Shown here: piece by piece, positions 11,401-22,402 of the stretch | Layout: the number at the start of each line of letters is the position of its first letter | How positions within the stretch are numbered: the first letter of the stretch is position 1 | Assembly: GCA_023053545.1 (NCBI GenBank) | Contig: JAKZAN010000184.1 | Span: forward strand, 1-64,000 | Length of the DNA stretch: 64,000 bases | Direction of reading: 5' to 3' | From: Lepidurus packardi | Lineage: Eukaryota; Arthropoda; Branchiopoda; Notostraca; Triopsidae | The notes under the pieces: model-generated | Databases searched by the model: none | Seen by the model: the letters and a program-made list of their open reading frames with translations, nothing else | What the model was told of the DNA's origin: nothing | Program-made: the position numbers and the translations under genes

Positions 11401-12177
11401 TCGAGGTAAGTCTGCTTTGTCTCTTGGACCTGAGTCTGATCGTAGGTGATGCGATAGTACCTGAAGTATGTCAAGTATGAGTCCCCCTCGATTGTTAGGA
11501 TGTAGTTGTAGTGGGTGGTGTTCAGAGTCTCCATGGAGATAGACATGTAGTAGTTTCCTGTGCCACGGTTAATTTGAAAACCAGTCATGAATGGCATGAT
11601 GTACACTCGATGGCTGAGATCAATAGTCCCAGTACTAAAGGTAATCACTCTCACCTCAGTCCTCCTGCCAGTGCCCCCAGCGGCTAGATTTACAGGTATT
11701 GTGGCTGCCGTTGCCATAGTCACAAAGCTGATGCTGGTACTCACGGCTATTACAGATACAAGAAGGCTCTGCACTGTCGTAGAGTTATGGGGAGTGAAAA
11801 CAACGGTTGCTCCCGTAGGGCTTTGAGAAGTTATCGTCACTTCGAGGGCCATGACCGGCGTCGGGATATAGGAGAAGTCAAAATTTAAAAGGGCTGAAGA
11901 AATAAAAATTTCAAGTGGAATGTGTACCGACGCCAATGCGTGGACTTGAACTAAAAGCCGTATCCCAGGTCACGGGAAGATAGGTTGTTGTGCTGGTGTC
12001 AGTGTTAAGCAAAGTGTAGGTGTCTAAGTAGAAGGTTGGTGGAATGGGATCATGGAATGGAGTATTACTGCACTTGAAGTCGGAAGAAGTGAGCCAGGTG
12101 GGAGGCTGAGAAAGCGCGTAAAGCGGGGAAAGTAGAATGAAGAGAAGACAGAGACGGATAGAGCTCATGGGAGGCAT
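8490..12177 (-). CDS. Large Cys-rich multi-spanning surface protein (1217 aa)
   Basis: Exons 11928-12177 and 8490-11893 (34-nt intron) encode 1217 residues. The protein opens with a clear signal peptide (hydrophobic LCLLFILLSPLYAL). Next comes a beta-rich Ser/Thr ectodomain to about residue 345, then five or more furin-like Cys repeats of the CxxC...C type, and a CGDGIILNEACDDGN unit typical of DUF4215 Myxococcus-type Cys-rich repeats. The last ~500 residues hold about eight hydrophobic helices (10.0-8.8 kb) and a charged cytosolic tail. This layout is common in ciliate surface proteins whose ligands are unknown. An extracellular sensor or adhesion role is inference only. Confidence 0.85.
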
Positions 12178-12442
12178 AGGGGGATCCTGTGGTGTTAGAG
12201 TACAAGATAATTATAACCGAACGACTGATGAAATCATTGCTAGGCTATGTATGATCCGCAGAATCCTGGTGCCTAGAGAGAAACAGGAGCGTAGTCTAAG
12301 TTACCTATTAAATGGCTATATACTAACAAAAGCACCGATTGACCTCTTTTCGATTCTTCATTCTAAGAGCGATTCCCTGGCGTTCTCCATAATAAAATTT
12401 ATCAAACACCTATCCTTTTCCCTATCTCTTTCCCTCCTTCCC

Positions 12443-13811
12443 ATGTCCTATCGCCAAAACTACTCACCTTCTTATTATCCCGAGTCTAGGCCACTCCAAA
12501 ATTCTCACACCAAGACTTACCCTAGTCCCTATACCCCGCCCCGAAGTAACGCCATTCTCTAACTCTCTTAGCCCCGCACCACGACGACCAGATCTATCCT
12601 AACCACTCCATCAATGATCTCGATGGCCTTCTCGATCAATAACGCAATAAGTTCAGAGATATCAAACAACGCCTTGAGGTAGAACTGGATAACTAACGCA
12701 GGATACGCATCGAGTTTGAGAACAAACTAATCAGACTCAAAGATGAGTTCAGCCGGAAGGACATGGAGATTTCTGAGTTGGAGTTTAGGATGAACAGTAT
12801 TTTGCACAAGAATCAAGACCTGGAGGCGGAAAACGATCAGCTAAAGGCGGAGTTGAGCAGATTACAGTAGACCTATAGCCACAAAATTGGGTCTCTCTAA
12901 AATCAAATAGTCGTGGACAGTCGTAACTTCGAAGAAGCAACCAACACGTATAACGCATAGTTTGAGAAGTTCAAGAAGGAAGGTAGAGAGTTCGTCGAAA
13001 ATCTCACGTTCTAGTTCGATCGCAAAGTCAAGAACCTCGAATAAAAATTGCGCGAGTCCGAAAATGGCAAAAAGGTAAGCCCCATCCTACAACATAATTG
13101 ACTCGATCTACAGACTCTGTCGAGCTAAAATCGAAAACTCATCGACCAGCTCAACACCACCAGACTCAACTACGAGCAAGAGATTAGAGATATGAGATCA
13201 ACAGACTACGTGATGAGGAACTTAAGAAAAGTCAGTCTAGCGTAAAGTCCTCCGAAATGCGTATAAGGGCTGCTGAGGATGCCAGAGATAATTTACAGAG
13301 GAAGCTAAATGAGCTTTCTAAGCTGTTGCAAGATAAGGAAAGACAGATACAGAACTTGGAACGCGATAAGGCAGATGAAAACCAGAAACTCTTAGAGGAG
13401 ATAGCCGATCTGAATGGCCGTATATCACAGATGAACAATGCCTACGAACGTCTCAGGTCGGACATCGCCTAGAGAGATAATCCACGGGGCAGGGACAGCA
13501 TGGCAGCCTCAGAAGTGCAGTACCTGAAGCAGCAACTGGAACAGAAGAAGAGGGAGAACGAGTCTCTAAACTATACAGTGCGAGAGCTGCGCCAGAACCT
13601 GAATGACATGAGCGCAGAAAACACAGCAAAGATGAGGGAACTGCAGGAGCGACTGAACTACATGCAAATGGAATGCAACAAATACAAAGGTAAGCTATGA
13701 GATGCTGACGAATTAACTGCTAAACATGTAGATGAGTATAATCGGCTGACCGATATTCTAAAGTCGAAGATCAACGAGACGATCAACACCGTGAAGGACA
13801 AGAGGAGTTGA
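12443..13811 (+). CDS. Long coiled-coil protein with one internal frame break
   Basis: Exons 12443-12545, 12572-13074, 13114-13689 and 13732-13811 with introns of 26, 39 and 42 nt. The N-terminus is Tyr/Pro/Ser-rich; everything after about residue 55 is heptad coiled coil with frequent TAA/TAG Glu codons, and it ends on UGA at 13809-13811. In exon 3 the coil reads well in one frame up to about 13190 (NYEQEIRD) and continues in another (EINRLRDEELKKS) with no sensible intron between. One missing T near 13190 would restore a smooth coil. A cytoskeletal or basal-body role is a guess from the architecture. Confidence 0.7.
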
Positions 13812-13984
13812 ATTGATTGAGGCGTATTTGCGATGGTGCTTGGACGAGAATCATGTTTAAATGGGTAGTGGGTAGAAGTAGCATACAGCCGAGTGACATT
13901 GGGGCTGGGATTTATAAAAAGATTTTCTAGTTTTCTAAAAAATAATCAATATCGTCAGAGAAACCCCAAACCCCGAGGTCTGAA

Positions 13985-16174
13985 ATGAACAACCCGCATA
14001 ACGACTCCCACCATTACCAACCCCGCTTCAACAACATGAACAACTATTCGTCGCCACATCAGCCTCCCATGTCTCACCACGGCAACCCATACCAGCCCAG
14101 ACACTCAAGTACACTCATCCCAATGACACAATGACCCGACCCCCAGACTACCACCCGCAGCCTCCGAACACGTCCAAGATCTACCTTGGACAACTACCGC
14201 TCGACATAAGTGAACCAGATATTTATAACACGTTCACCAACCTCTTGGAGATCGCAGATCTGAAGTAATCCAAATTTTAAGGCAAGCCTTTTCTATTTAT
14301 GTTTTAAAACACCTAGAATCGTCAAGGGAAATGTCTCCGGAAACTTCAATAAGACGTGTTATGCCTTCGTTAATGTCAAGGCCACCGAACAGCAAGCAGC
14401 TGAGGCTGTCAACAAAATCTCCCAGATTCATCCCTCCTGGAAGGCTAACCTCAAGTCCTAATACGATAGATCTGCTGGAAACCCCAGAGGAGGATTCAGG
14501 GATCGTGACTTCAACGCGCCCCATCAATATCAGCAACAACATCAGCATCAGCCTCAACACCAACATCAGAACCAATACCAACCTTACCAGCCTCGTCAAT
14601 TTGGTGGTCCCAACCGAGGGGATTATCAGGGAGGGCACCATCAGCCACACTTTGGGCAGCCAAACAACAATATGTATGCCCCACGACAGCAATACCCCTC
14701 ATATAACTCCCAAATAACACAGAGTAACATGAGTATGGGTGGTTACGACCAACGGGCGGGCGAAAGAGGAATAAAGTCACATAAAGTCCTGGTACGAGAA
14801 ATATGGATTGGAGGTATCCCTGAAGGTATCGATGAGAACACAATGCATAGTATCATGGGCCAGTTCGGAATGGTGGAGGTCATGGAGATATTCGCTAAAT
14901 TTGCTTTCGTGAAGTTCAAACTGGCAAGCGACGCCACGAACGCCTTTGAAAAGGCAGCAAGGATGCATGAGCTGCTGGGAAAACCACCTGGCTTCCGGAT
15001 CTTCTTTTCCGACCCCGAAAAAAGAACAGGAGTGGTATCGAACTCCTACGAGTTCGACAAGCAGAGTATTTACTTGCCTATCATGTTCATCGGGTTCCCT
15101 CCGATAACCTCAGCAGATGTCGAAGAGAACAACATGAGGGCCATTTGCGACAGATTCGGCACCATCACTAACATGTACATTCGCAAGAGCAACAACCCAC
15201 AGATGAGATCCTATATCCTAGTCACCTACGACTCTGTTGTCAATGCCATAAGGGCGAAGAAAGAGCTTTCCAAGCGAAAAGACCTAGTTGGAGACAAACG
15301 TGTTGAGATCGCTGTGCTCCTGGACGAAGAACCTATTCTGAAAGGACGTAATATCGACTATACTATCCAAAAGTACCAAAGCCAAAATCCCAGCTTCGAA
15401 ATTCGAAAAGGGCCACCCTCGAAGCCACCCAGCATGTATGGCAGCAACCCTCCTTATGGTGGCCAACAACAAAGTTCGGTCCAATCCTTCGGTAGCTATC
15501 CTGGATACATGCCTATGAACAACATGATGATGGGCATGAACCCTCAGATGAATATGATGCCTTACTACGGAATGCCTCAGATGCCGATTCCGAATACATC
15601 TCTCTCCCAAGCACCCCTACCTTTCATGTCAGATCAGGACCGAAACTTAGGTTCCCCTACAGGAATTATGGCACCTTCGGAGACTACCGATTCCTCGGTG
15701 AGCCATTTGATAAAGGAGGCATTCAAGACGAATCAGGAAGAGAAGCCTGCCGTGAAGTAATCTAACGACAGCGGAAATCCAGATTGGAGCGGCTTCCTGA
15801 TCCGAAATCGACGTTTCCGAGTGGGCGTTGACGGGTTTGTGCGTTTGGAAAAATTCAATTTTGAAGATTCGATGATCAACGTATCCTTTACCTTGAAGCT
15901 GAACAAGCTGAAGGTCCCGGAGAAAAAGCATACGATGGTGCTGCACCCTTCGAACCCAACGGACCAGAGCACATTCGATGAGTACATCGAATATTTCAGA
16001 AGGAAGGAGAGTGCAGGGGTGTCGATCGGGTACAAGTAAGTGCTGTTTTTACTGGCAAAATGCAAGGAGTCAGACGAGATCCTGCCCATCGCGGAGGGAG
16101 AGATCCTGGTGATTGTGTAGGACATCGCAGTGTACTACGAGCTGAAGGACGAGTTCGAGAAGGCCGACGACTGA
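13985..16174 (+). CDS. Spen-like RRM/SPOC RNA-binding protein
   Basis: Exons 13985-14108, 14147-14264 and 14317-16174 (introns 38 and 52 nt) encode 699 residues. RRM 1 starts near residue 51 (KIYLGQLPLDISE) with RNP1-like TCYAFVNV. A Gln/His-rich linker follows. RRM 2 has VREIWIGGIPEG and KFAFVKFK; a third RRM-like unit (IMFIGFPPITSA) follows, then a Met/Pro-rich linker. The C-terminal ~145 residues begin WSGFLIRNRRFRVGVDGF, the start pattern of a SPOC domain. This RRM-RRM-RRM-SPOC order is that of the Spen family, which acts in RNA processing and transcriptional control. It ends on UGA at 16172-16174. Confidence 0.8.
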
Positions 16175-16417
16175 TTAATTAGGTGAATAAAGAATCAATA
16201 ATACATCCTGTACAAAAATAAACTAGACCTTTTCCAAAATAGCTATATTGCTGTATCAGAAACCGTTACTTAAAATTATAAGAGTGGACAAGTGCAGAGA
16301 TATGTGTTTCTCACAGTAATACACAGTTGCTAATCAGGGAAGTAGCCCCTCACCCTCATTCTCTCTTGCAGACACGCAGTCTGTTGATCTTGTTCCCCCT
16401 TCAACTGCAGGCTATAC

Positions 16418-17527
16418 TCACACAAATATACGTGTATCGGAAATAAATGATAAAGAAATACCTGGTCTGGGAGCGGACCCATGCTTTAGTTTCCTTAGCC
16501 ACTGCGCGTAGGGTTGACTTTTGCACGCTTACCACCATATTTTCTTCATTCTCTCCCTCGATAGCCAAGGGTGCAGCAGTCTTTCGGTTTACGCTTACAA
16601 CCTCTCTTTCTTTTTTCTTTTTTTTTTTTTTTTTTTTGAAAGTATTGGCGGGTAGTAGGTTTTGAGGGCTCGCACGCCTAAGACTTTGTTTCGGATCTTA
16701 AAGCCCGAAGGCTTGTATTCAATTCTGCGTCTTTGGATGTTTTTCCACCGTCGCGGAGGGTGGCCTTTTCTGTTTTGAGGACTTCCCATTCTTCATGCTC
16801 GCTGTCTTCTTCGGCGATTGTCCACAAGTAATACTTCTCATACTCATCAAAGTTGTCGAGGTTGAGTTTGCCATGTCCAACATCTGCCATGTGTTGTCTC
16901 ACAGCTTCTGCGGTGATGAACCCCACTCCGCAGAAGACACAGGAGTGTTCTTTCTCGATTAGGTCTCTAACGTACTTTGTGAGCCCCGGCAAATCTGTGC
17001 AGTTGTCAGCCAAAGGAGGGAAGCTATGGAACTGGGCCAAGTGTTCAGCATTACCCACCTTGTGCTTGCAGAAAAAAGCAATTAGCGTCTACAAGTTCGT
17101 CGACGGGATTAGAAGAGTCACAGCTGATAACACTGAATTCTGATGAAGATTGACTCTTTGATTTCTTCATAGCAGGTTTGCTGTTCTCATTACGGGTTAT
17201 CTTCTTCCTGTTTTCCTTATGCTTCAGAGAATTGAGGTGTTGCGAGTAAGTCATTTGTGACATGAATGACTTAGTGCAAATATCACAACGCATCTCGGGG
17301 GCTGAAGACGACTTCGCAGTGGCTTGTTAGAATTCTGAGCAGGGTAAAGATGAATTGGGCATGTTACGAGTTTCATATTGGTCGAGGGTGACGCAGGGGA
17401 GGTTGATGAGCTTTCGTTTGAGATTGTAGCGGTGGAACTCGGACTTGTAGTGGAGCTTGTAGGCTTCTTCGGAGTCGAAGGGCTTGGCGCAGGTAGAACA
17501 AGCGTAGAGGCTTTCGGTGGAAGTCAT
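16418..17527 (-). CDS. REI1/ZNF622-like 60S biogenesis zinc-finger protein, with frame breaks
   Basis: The ATG at 17525-17527 starts YACSTCAKPFDSEEAYKLH, the typical first C2H2 finger of REI1, followed by HRYNLKRKLINLP, a family hallmark. A second finger (MRCDICTKSF) and two more (CFFCKHKV..., CVFCGVGFITAEAVRQH) follow, then RIEYKPSGFKIRNKVLGVRA and LKTYY near the C-terminus. REI1 releases Arx1 and recycles late pre-60S factors in the cytosol. The reading frame is interrupted twice: at A6 17072-17077 (one base too many) and T5 16740-16744 (one too few). Past LKTYY comes a 20-base homopolymer, so the true C-terminus is unsettled; 16418 is the next in-frame UGA. Confidence 0.72.
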
Positions 17528-17811
17528 GCGGTATGAAGTATTGGAATAGTATCTAAGGGAGGCTACTTTTTTCAAGGAACTTGAAAGGAGTGTAGGGTTT
17601 GAGTAGGGAATTAATTATTTACATTAGACCAAAAAAACTGCATTAGACAAAATAGGCCAAAAAAGGCACGCCTTGTCTAATTTCATAAGGTGCCATTATC
17701 TCTTTTATAAAATGCGTGATGTTTCTGATGGTTGCCGTCACTCGCGGACCCTTACCCAATATTATATTGCTAGATTCATGGACAATGCATTCTATCACAG
17801 ATCCTCTGCCT

Positions 17812-18894
17812 TCAGAACATATTTGGATATCTTCTGGGCCAGAACACACCGTCACCCTTCTGCTCTGTGCAGCATCCTGAAGGCAAAAGCCATGTTAGGC
17901 TGTTCTCTCCGAACACCTGCACAAAGTTCTAGTATTTTCCTACGTTGTACACGTTTAACAACCCCAAACCTACGGGCCGAGGATTTGGCATACCAGCCGG
18001 GCCATAATAAGGGGGGAATTTGGGCAGATGAATGGAATATCGGCGAGTCAGGTGGCACAGGCAAAGGATGAGAAGGATGACCAAAAGGCGGGCTACTGAA
18101 AGGAGGTCCGCTAAAGACATTCTGGCGAGGATAAGGAGGATTTGGGGGATATGGGAGATTGGGAGGATTGACTAGCTCCATACGACTTTGATCGCGCTTT
18201 CGCATCATATTTTCCAGCGTTGTGGTGTTTGCAAAGATCATCATGAGATGAAACCTGAAGAACATGGTAATGATGACCAATACAAGGATTTGGAAGAGTA
18301 TTCCCAAGGTTCTAATGGCAGTATGAATCTCGAATGCCACATTTCCTTCTCGCGATACTAGCATACTCGATCACTAAAAGGGGTATACAGGTGATCAAAG
18401 AGACCAAGAGAGAGACTATCATGTAGAAAAGGAAGAGCATAAAGTATTTTCTGTTGTGATAGCCTACGCAATTGCTAATCCACGGACAATGGTGGTCCAT
18501 ATTCAAAACGCACTGCTGGCATGTAGAGCAATGATGAGTTCTAAGTAAAAGAGACTGGTAACTATCAGTGGTGGTACCTTTGAGGTTTGAAGGCGTGGCA
18601 CAGGATGCAATACCGTTTCTATGACTCTGTGTCTGCGTCTTTGAAGAAGCCCCAGTAGGTGGGCACTCGACCAGGGTCTGTGACGACGGACATGCCCATC
18701 GACCATAGCATGAGTGCATAGAAGATATGGAAGAGGACCATGGATAGTAGGCATAGAAAAGGCGAAGATGGGCGAAATCTGGAAAGCATGAACTCGAATA
18801 GGAAGAGCAGGTAATTAGCGATGCAAAGGATGAATAGGATGGTGAAGTGTTTAGTGAAGAGAGTCTAGCAGGAGAGATTGTTGCGGAGAACCAT
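17812..18894 (-). CDS. DHHC palmitoyltransferase, one frame break near the C-terminus
   Basis: Exons 18578-18894, 18389-18540 and 17812-18357 (introns 37 and 31 nt). Two N-terminal membrane helices are followed by the Cys-rich catalytic domain: [13 protein letters not shown], then [12 protein letters not shown] and [17 protein letters not shown] with the catalytic Cys. Two more helices, the TTxE motif (NTTTLENM) and a C-terminal motif ([15 protein letters not shown], with UAG read as Glu) complete the family layout. DHHC enzymes S-acylate proteins on membranes. Between the Pro-rich tail and the last motif the frame shifts at a run of six C (minus strand, 18011-18016); one C fewer would keep it open to UGA at 17812-17814. 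Confidence 0.85.
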
Positions 18895-19054
18895 GTCAAT
18901 TATGGGATGGGACGAGGCGCGCAGTCCCAGTAGGTTATTGTTAGATAGTTTAAACAAGTTGAATGATTTGCTAATTCCAGGGATCTTTTATTCCCTAACT
19001 GTGCCAAAATGCCTTAATTACATCTCATAATTTAAATCCCTCCTATCATAAACT

Positions 19055-19380
19055 ATGCCTCCCAAACTTAAGCATTACACATTCAACCTCTCCCCTCAAG
19101 CAAGTCCCCCAGCTTGGCCTCTTCTTCGATCCCGCGACTTAGCTTCCACTGAGTTAAGACACCTTACACAATCATTCCCATCGACTACCCGCAAGAATCC
19201 CAATACATTTTCATATACCTGAACATGGGATCGTAGCACTCGCTAGTCGACCAGAATCGAGTCCCCTATCGCCTGCGAACCCAATTTTAAATGTCTACAG
19301 GGCGATCGGAATGTGTTATTCAAGCCCCATCACATCAAATACTAGATTCCGTCTCCAGATTTGAGATCATATTCGGATGA
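19055..19380 (+). CDS. Small unknown gene, splicing unresolved
   Basis: An ATG at 19055-19057 opens one frame (MPPKLKHYTFNL), and a well-formed ORF in another frame (IIPIDYPQESQYIFIYLNMG onward) runs from about 19160 to UGA at 19378-19380. They can be joined by a 50-nt GT-AG intron from 19104, but its CTGAG end is unusual, and a third frame in the middle (QLGLFFDPATELPLSED) also looks coding. The true exon structure, or an indel, cannot be settled by eye. No family recognised. Confidence 0.4.
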
Positions 19381-19509
19381 TTTCCCCCTCATCCCACCCA
19401 ATATACTGGCAATCCCCTACATATTATTTGAGTGATTACCAGCAAACCAACAAATGCGCCGCACGTTTAAGCTAGCTAACCACCATATCTAATAAAAATT
19501 ACACTTCTT

Positions 19510-20070
19510 TCAAGAATTCTCCCCATGGTACTCTCCCATGTTGGCACCAAGGACAGAAGCATGCGAGTTCGCGTTGTTGCTACTCGGAAGATCCTGTCTT
19601 TATGATTGGGACTCGCCAAACGGCGGTACGTATAGCTCCGGATGTTTTAGCTTTAGATGCTGTGCAAGGGTCCCTTCGGATCCATAAGATTTTTCACAGC
19701 CCAAAGCTCGACACTTGTAGAGACGTTCTATTTCATGGGCATTTCTCCGCTTCCGCCTCTTCTTTTCGTCTTGGTTGTGAGAGTCGTAGTTCTTCTATTT
19801 CAGGCTTAACTCGAGGCGTTTGACTTCGGCATTGAGCTCGGCCTTCTGGTTTGTCAAGGTTTTAATGTGTGTGCTGTTGGAGTTAAGCTGACGGATCAAA
19901 AGCAGGTTGTCGACGTACAGTTTCTTGGCACTTTGGTAGTAGAAGAGGGCGGCCTCGGAGTAGCTGTTGTTAAACTGGCTGAGGTCCATTTCTTTGAGTT
20001 CGAGGGCTTCTTAGTATCGCATGAGGGTTTGAGGCATGTTTCGGACTTCTTTCTGGGGATTAGAAGACAT
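19510..20070 (-). CDS. Single C2H2 zinc-finger protein with coiled coil (186 aa), paralogue
   Basis: A single exon of 187 codons from the ATG at 20068-20070 to UGA at 19510-19512. Residues ~18-95 are helical, with NQKAELNAEVKRLELSLKE as a strong coil; a basic KKRRKRR patch leads to one finger: YKCRALGCEKSYGSEGTLAQ followed by H-x4-H and P. Finger, basic patch and the following proline all match the protein at 5275-6031, while the intron present there is absent here. It is likely a nuclear DNA- or RNA-binding protein, by inference. The C-terminal ~40 residues are Ser/Asn-rich. Confidence 0.85.
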
Positions 20071-20279
20071 TATTGGATCCAGGAGGGGAGGTTCTATTCT
20101 GGATGGGAGTTATGGTCTGCGAAGAGCCTGGAAGTGTTGTTAATGATTATAAGGCTTACAATAACATAGTTTAGCCCAATGAGAGTCTTGCCTCGCAACC
20201 TAGAGATTAATATAAAAATTGTTTATTGTGTGTTTTAGAGAATGAATCAAAAGTCGCTCCCCTGTTGTCTATGCCTTGC

Positions 20280-22110
20280 TCATGAGTTATCCACAAAGAC
20301 ATTGATTGTCCTTTTTTTTTTATCCCCCCAAATTGTTTTTATATAGTGGGGCTCCTTTGTGACTTACACGATATTGATGTGCTAGTGCCTGATTGCCTGA
20401 ATCTTTGGCCACCTTCCTCTCTCGAGCCCCAAGATTGTGAGTTGCGCGACATGTACCCTATCGTTTCCTAGAATAATCAGCCAAAATCCTTTACCTATCG
20501 AGAGAATCCTGAGGTTGGGCAGTGGTGTCTTCAGCAAATAGTACATGCCCATTTATCTCAGAGGGTTCGATTCAAAAACCAGTTATTAGATTTTAGGCCA
20601 GTCTTTGTGGTAGAAACCTTTCATTCCTTTTGGGCCGATCTGGCAGCCTGCCAAACTTAACCTTTCCAGGTTCGGCCATGATTTTGATGTAAGAAGCTGG
20701 AATCCTTCAGTCCTGATTGGATTTCGATCTACATTGAGTTTAGAAGACTCTGATGCTGTTACCGAGTTTGAGATTGCATATACTAGAGTGATACTTTGCC
20801 AGAAGCTCCATGGAGTCGCTGGTCAGCTTGTTGTTACTGAGGTCGAAGTGTTGCAGAGACTTCCATGTACGCACATTCAACAAGTGGAAGAGTTTATCAT
20901 TCAACGAGCAATCTAAACTTTGTAGAGTAAATATGTTACCCAAGGTTAAGCTGACCAAAAACTGAAATTCGTGGTTGTGAAATAGGCGCTACAGATGACC
21001 TTCTCGGTATAATCCCCCTAGGTTTACATGATAGATAATGAAGAATGAGGGTGAAATCGTACTAATCTTGAGAGAAGCGAGACCATTGACTGCGGAGCCT
21101 GAAGGTCCTTAGAAGACGCAAGGCACACTGTGATGGCTAGTAATTAACTAGAGTTTCTCTAAGTTAGGATAAGCTGAGTAAGTCAGAGTATGAATCGGGA
21201 CGGGGTTTGCATCATTGATATCTAAGAGGGTAATAACGATTTATGATTACTTATGTGGAGATTCTTGAGGCTTCTCATGCCTATGACTCCGATGATTTGG
21301 AGCACCTAAGAATATGCTTGATAAATAGCTAGATAGAAACTGATTGAGAATGGTCGTACCCAAGTCTTCCACTAAACGTGCCCTTTCTTTAAACCAGGCA
21401 GCGAGTTTCGGAATATCTTTTCTGATTTTCTACTCAGTTATCCCATAGCGGGTAGAGTCTATTGTCGTCTTTGCTAACCTAATTCCTCTGTTGGTGACCC
21501 ACTAATTCAATTTCTATGTAATGCAGTGCATGGTTCCTTCTCTACCCTCCTAGCTCACCATAATTCCCAAAATCTTGTTTCCCTCGACTGGTGTCTTAAT
21601 GATAACCCCACCTTTGAGAGAATCCTTCAAGGTGTCCTAACCCTCACATTTGTAAACATTTCTGCTTTATTTTTGTAAAACTGAGACTCTTCGAACTGAC
21701 AAAGTCAGACTATTAGGAGCATCCAGGTTTGACTGGTGTTAGTTAGGATGAGCCACACCTACCAGGAGGCATTTTGAAGGTAAAGGATATATAAACGAGG
21801 CAGTTCTGTCCAAACATCCGTAGTCATCAGTACTTCCCGCTTCGAGATCAATAACAGCAATGCCCATTTTAGCATCAGGGGCTGTTTCCCAGCCGACGAC
21901 TTTCAAAGATTCAACTTGTTTTGCTGTTCTTAAAGAATTCATTAAAAACTGCACATCGATCGCCTTTTCTCCTGTTTAAGGGTCTATCAAGACGGACTTT
22001 GCTGTGATAATGGAATCAGGCTTGATAATGCAGCCAGTCCCATACTTCCAACCCGAGCTGAACTTAGCACTCACTTGACCCACAACATGCAGCGGATATT
22101 GATAGCCCAT
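20280..22110 (-). CDS. Leucine-rich-repeat protein with degenerate trypsin-like N-terminus
   Basis: Start ATG at 22108-22110, stop UGA at 20280-20282. The first ~200 residues look like a trypsin/V8-like peptidase fold (GTGCIIKPDSIITAKS, later ILGIMVSEEGREG), but the TAAHC and GDSGG catalytic boxes are not recognisable, so it is probably inactive. After about residue 225 come leucine-rich repeats (SLKNLHIN, NLEKLELI, SLQHFDLSNNKL, ICNLKLDRNPI, NLERLSLAGCQIG). Introns of 29 nt (21222-21250) and 34 nt (20729-20762) restore exact LRR consensus. Upstream of the first, one frame change near the GGG at 21359-21361 remains unexplained. Role unknown; LRRs suggest protein binding. Confidence 0.65.
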
Positions 22111-22402
22111 AGTCTATGTAAGCGAGGATTCGATCTGGATGATGGCGGGGATGGTGCTGTGAGGCCTGGGAGGTTTGGGTCTGCGATCCGATAGGTTTGG
22201 TTGATCGTGTTTAAAGAGAGAATGACGCAGGCGTAGGAGCTATCCATCAATCTTATACATTCCGACGAAGAGAGTATCTTTAGAAACTTAATAAATTTTA
22301 TGCTAGATTTGTAGGAGTGCTGCTTGTGAATTTTGCGGGAAAATACCTTTAATTTTGATGTTAAATAAGGAAAAATTGCTATCGCAATCCAGACTTTGAC
22401 TC

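Noticed and set aside
13075-13187. A 113-nt intron removing the frame break in the coiled-coil gene
   Set aside because: It would delete a segment that is itself excellent coiled coil (ENRKLIDQLNTTRLNYEQE) and is far longer than its neighbours' introns.
15284-16125. Minus-strand ORFs opposite the RRM/SPOC gene
   Set aside because: His-rich and low-complexity shadows of the plus-strand frame; the plus strand has continuous RRM and SPOC motifs.
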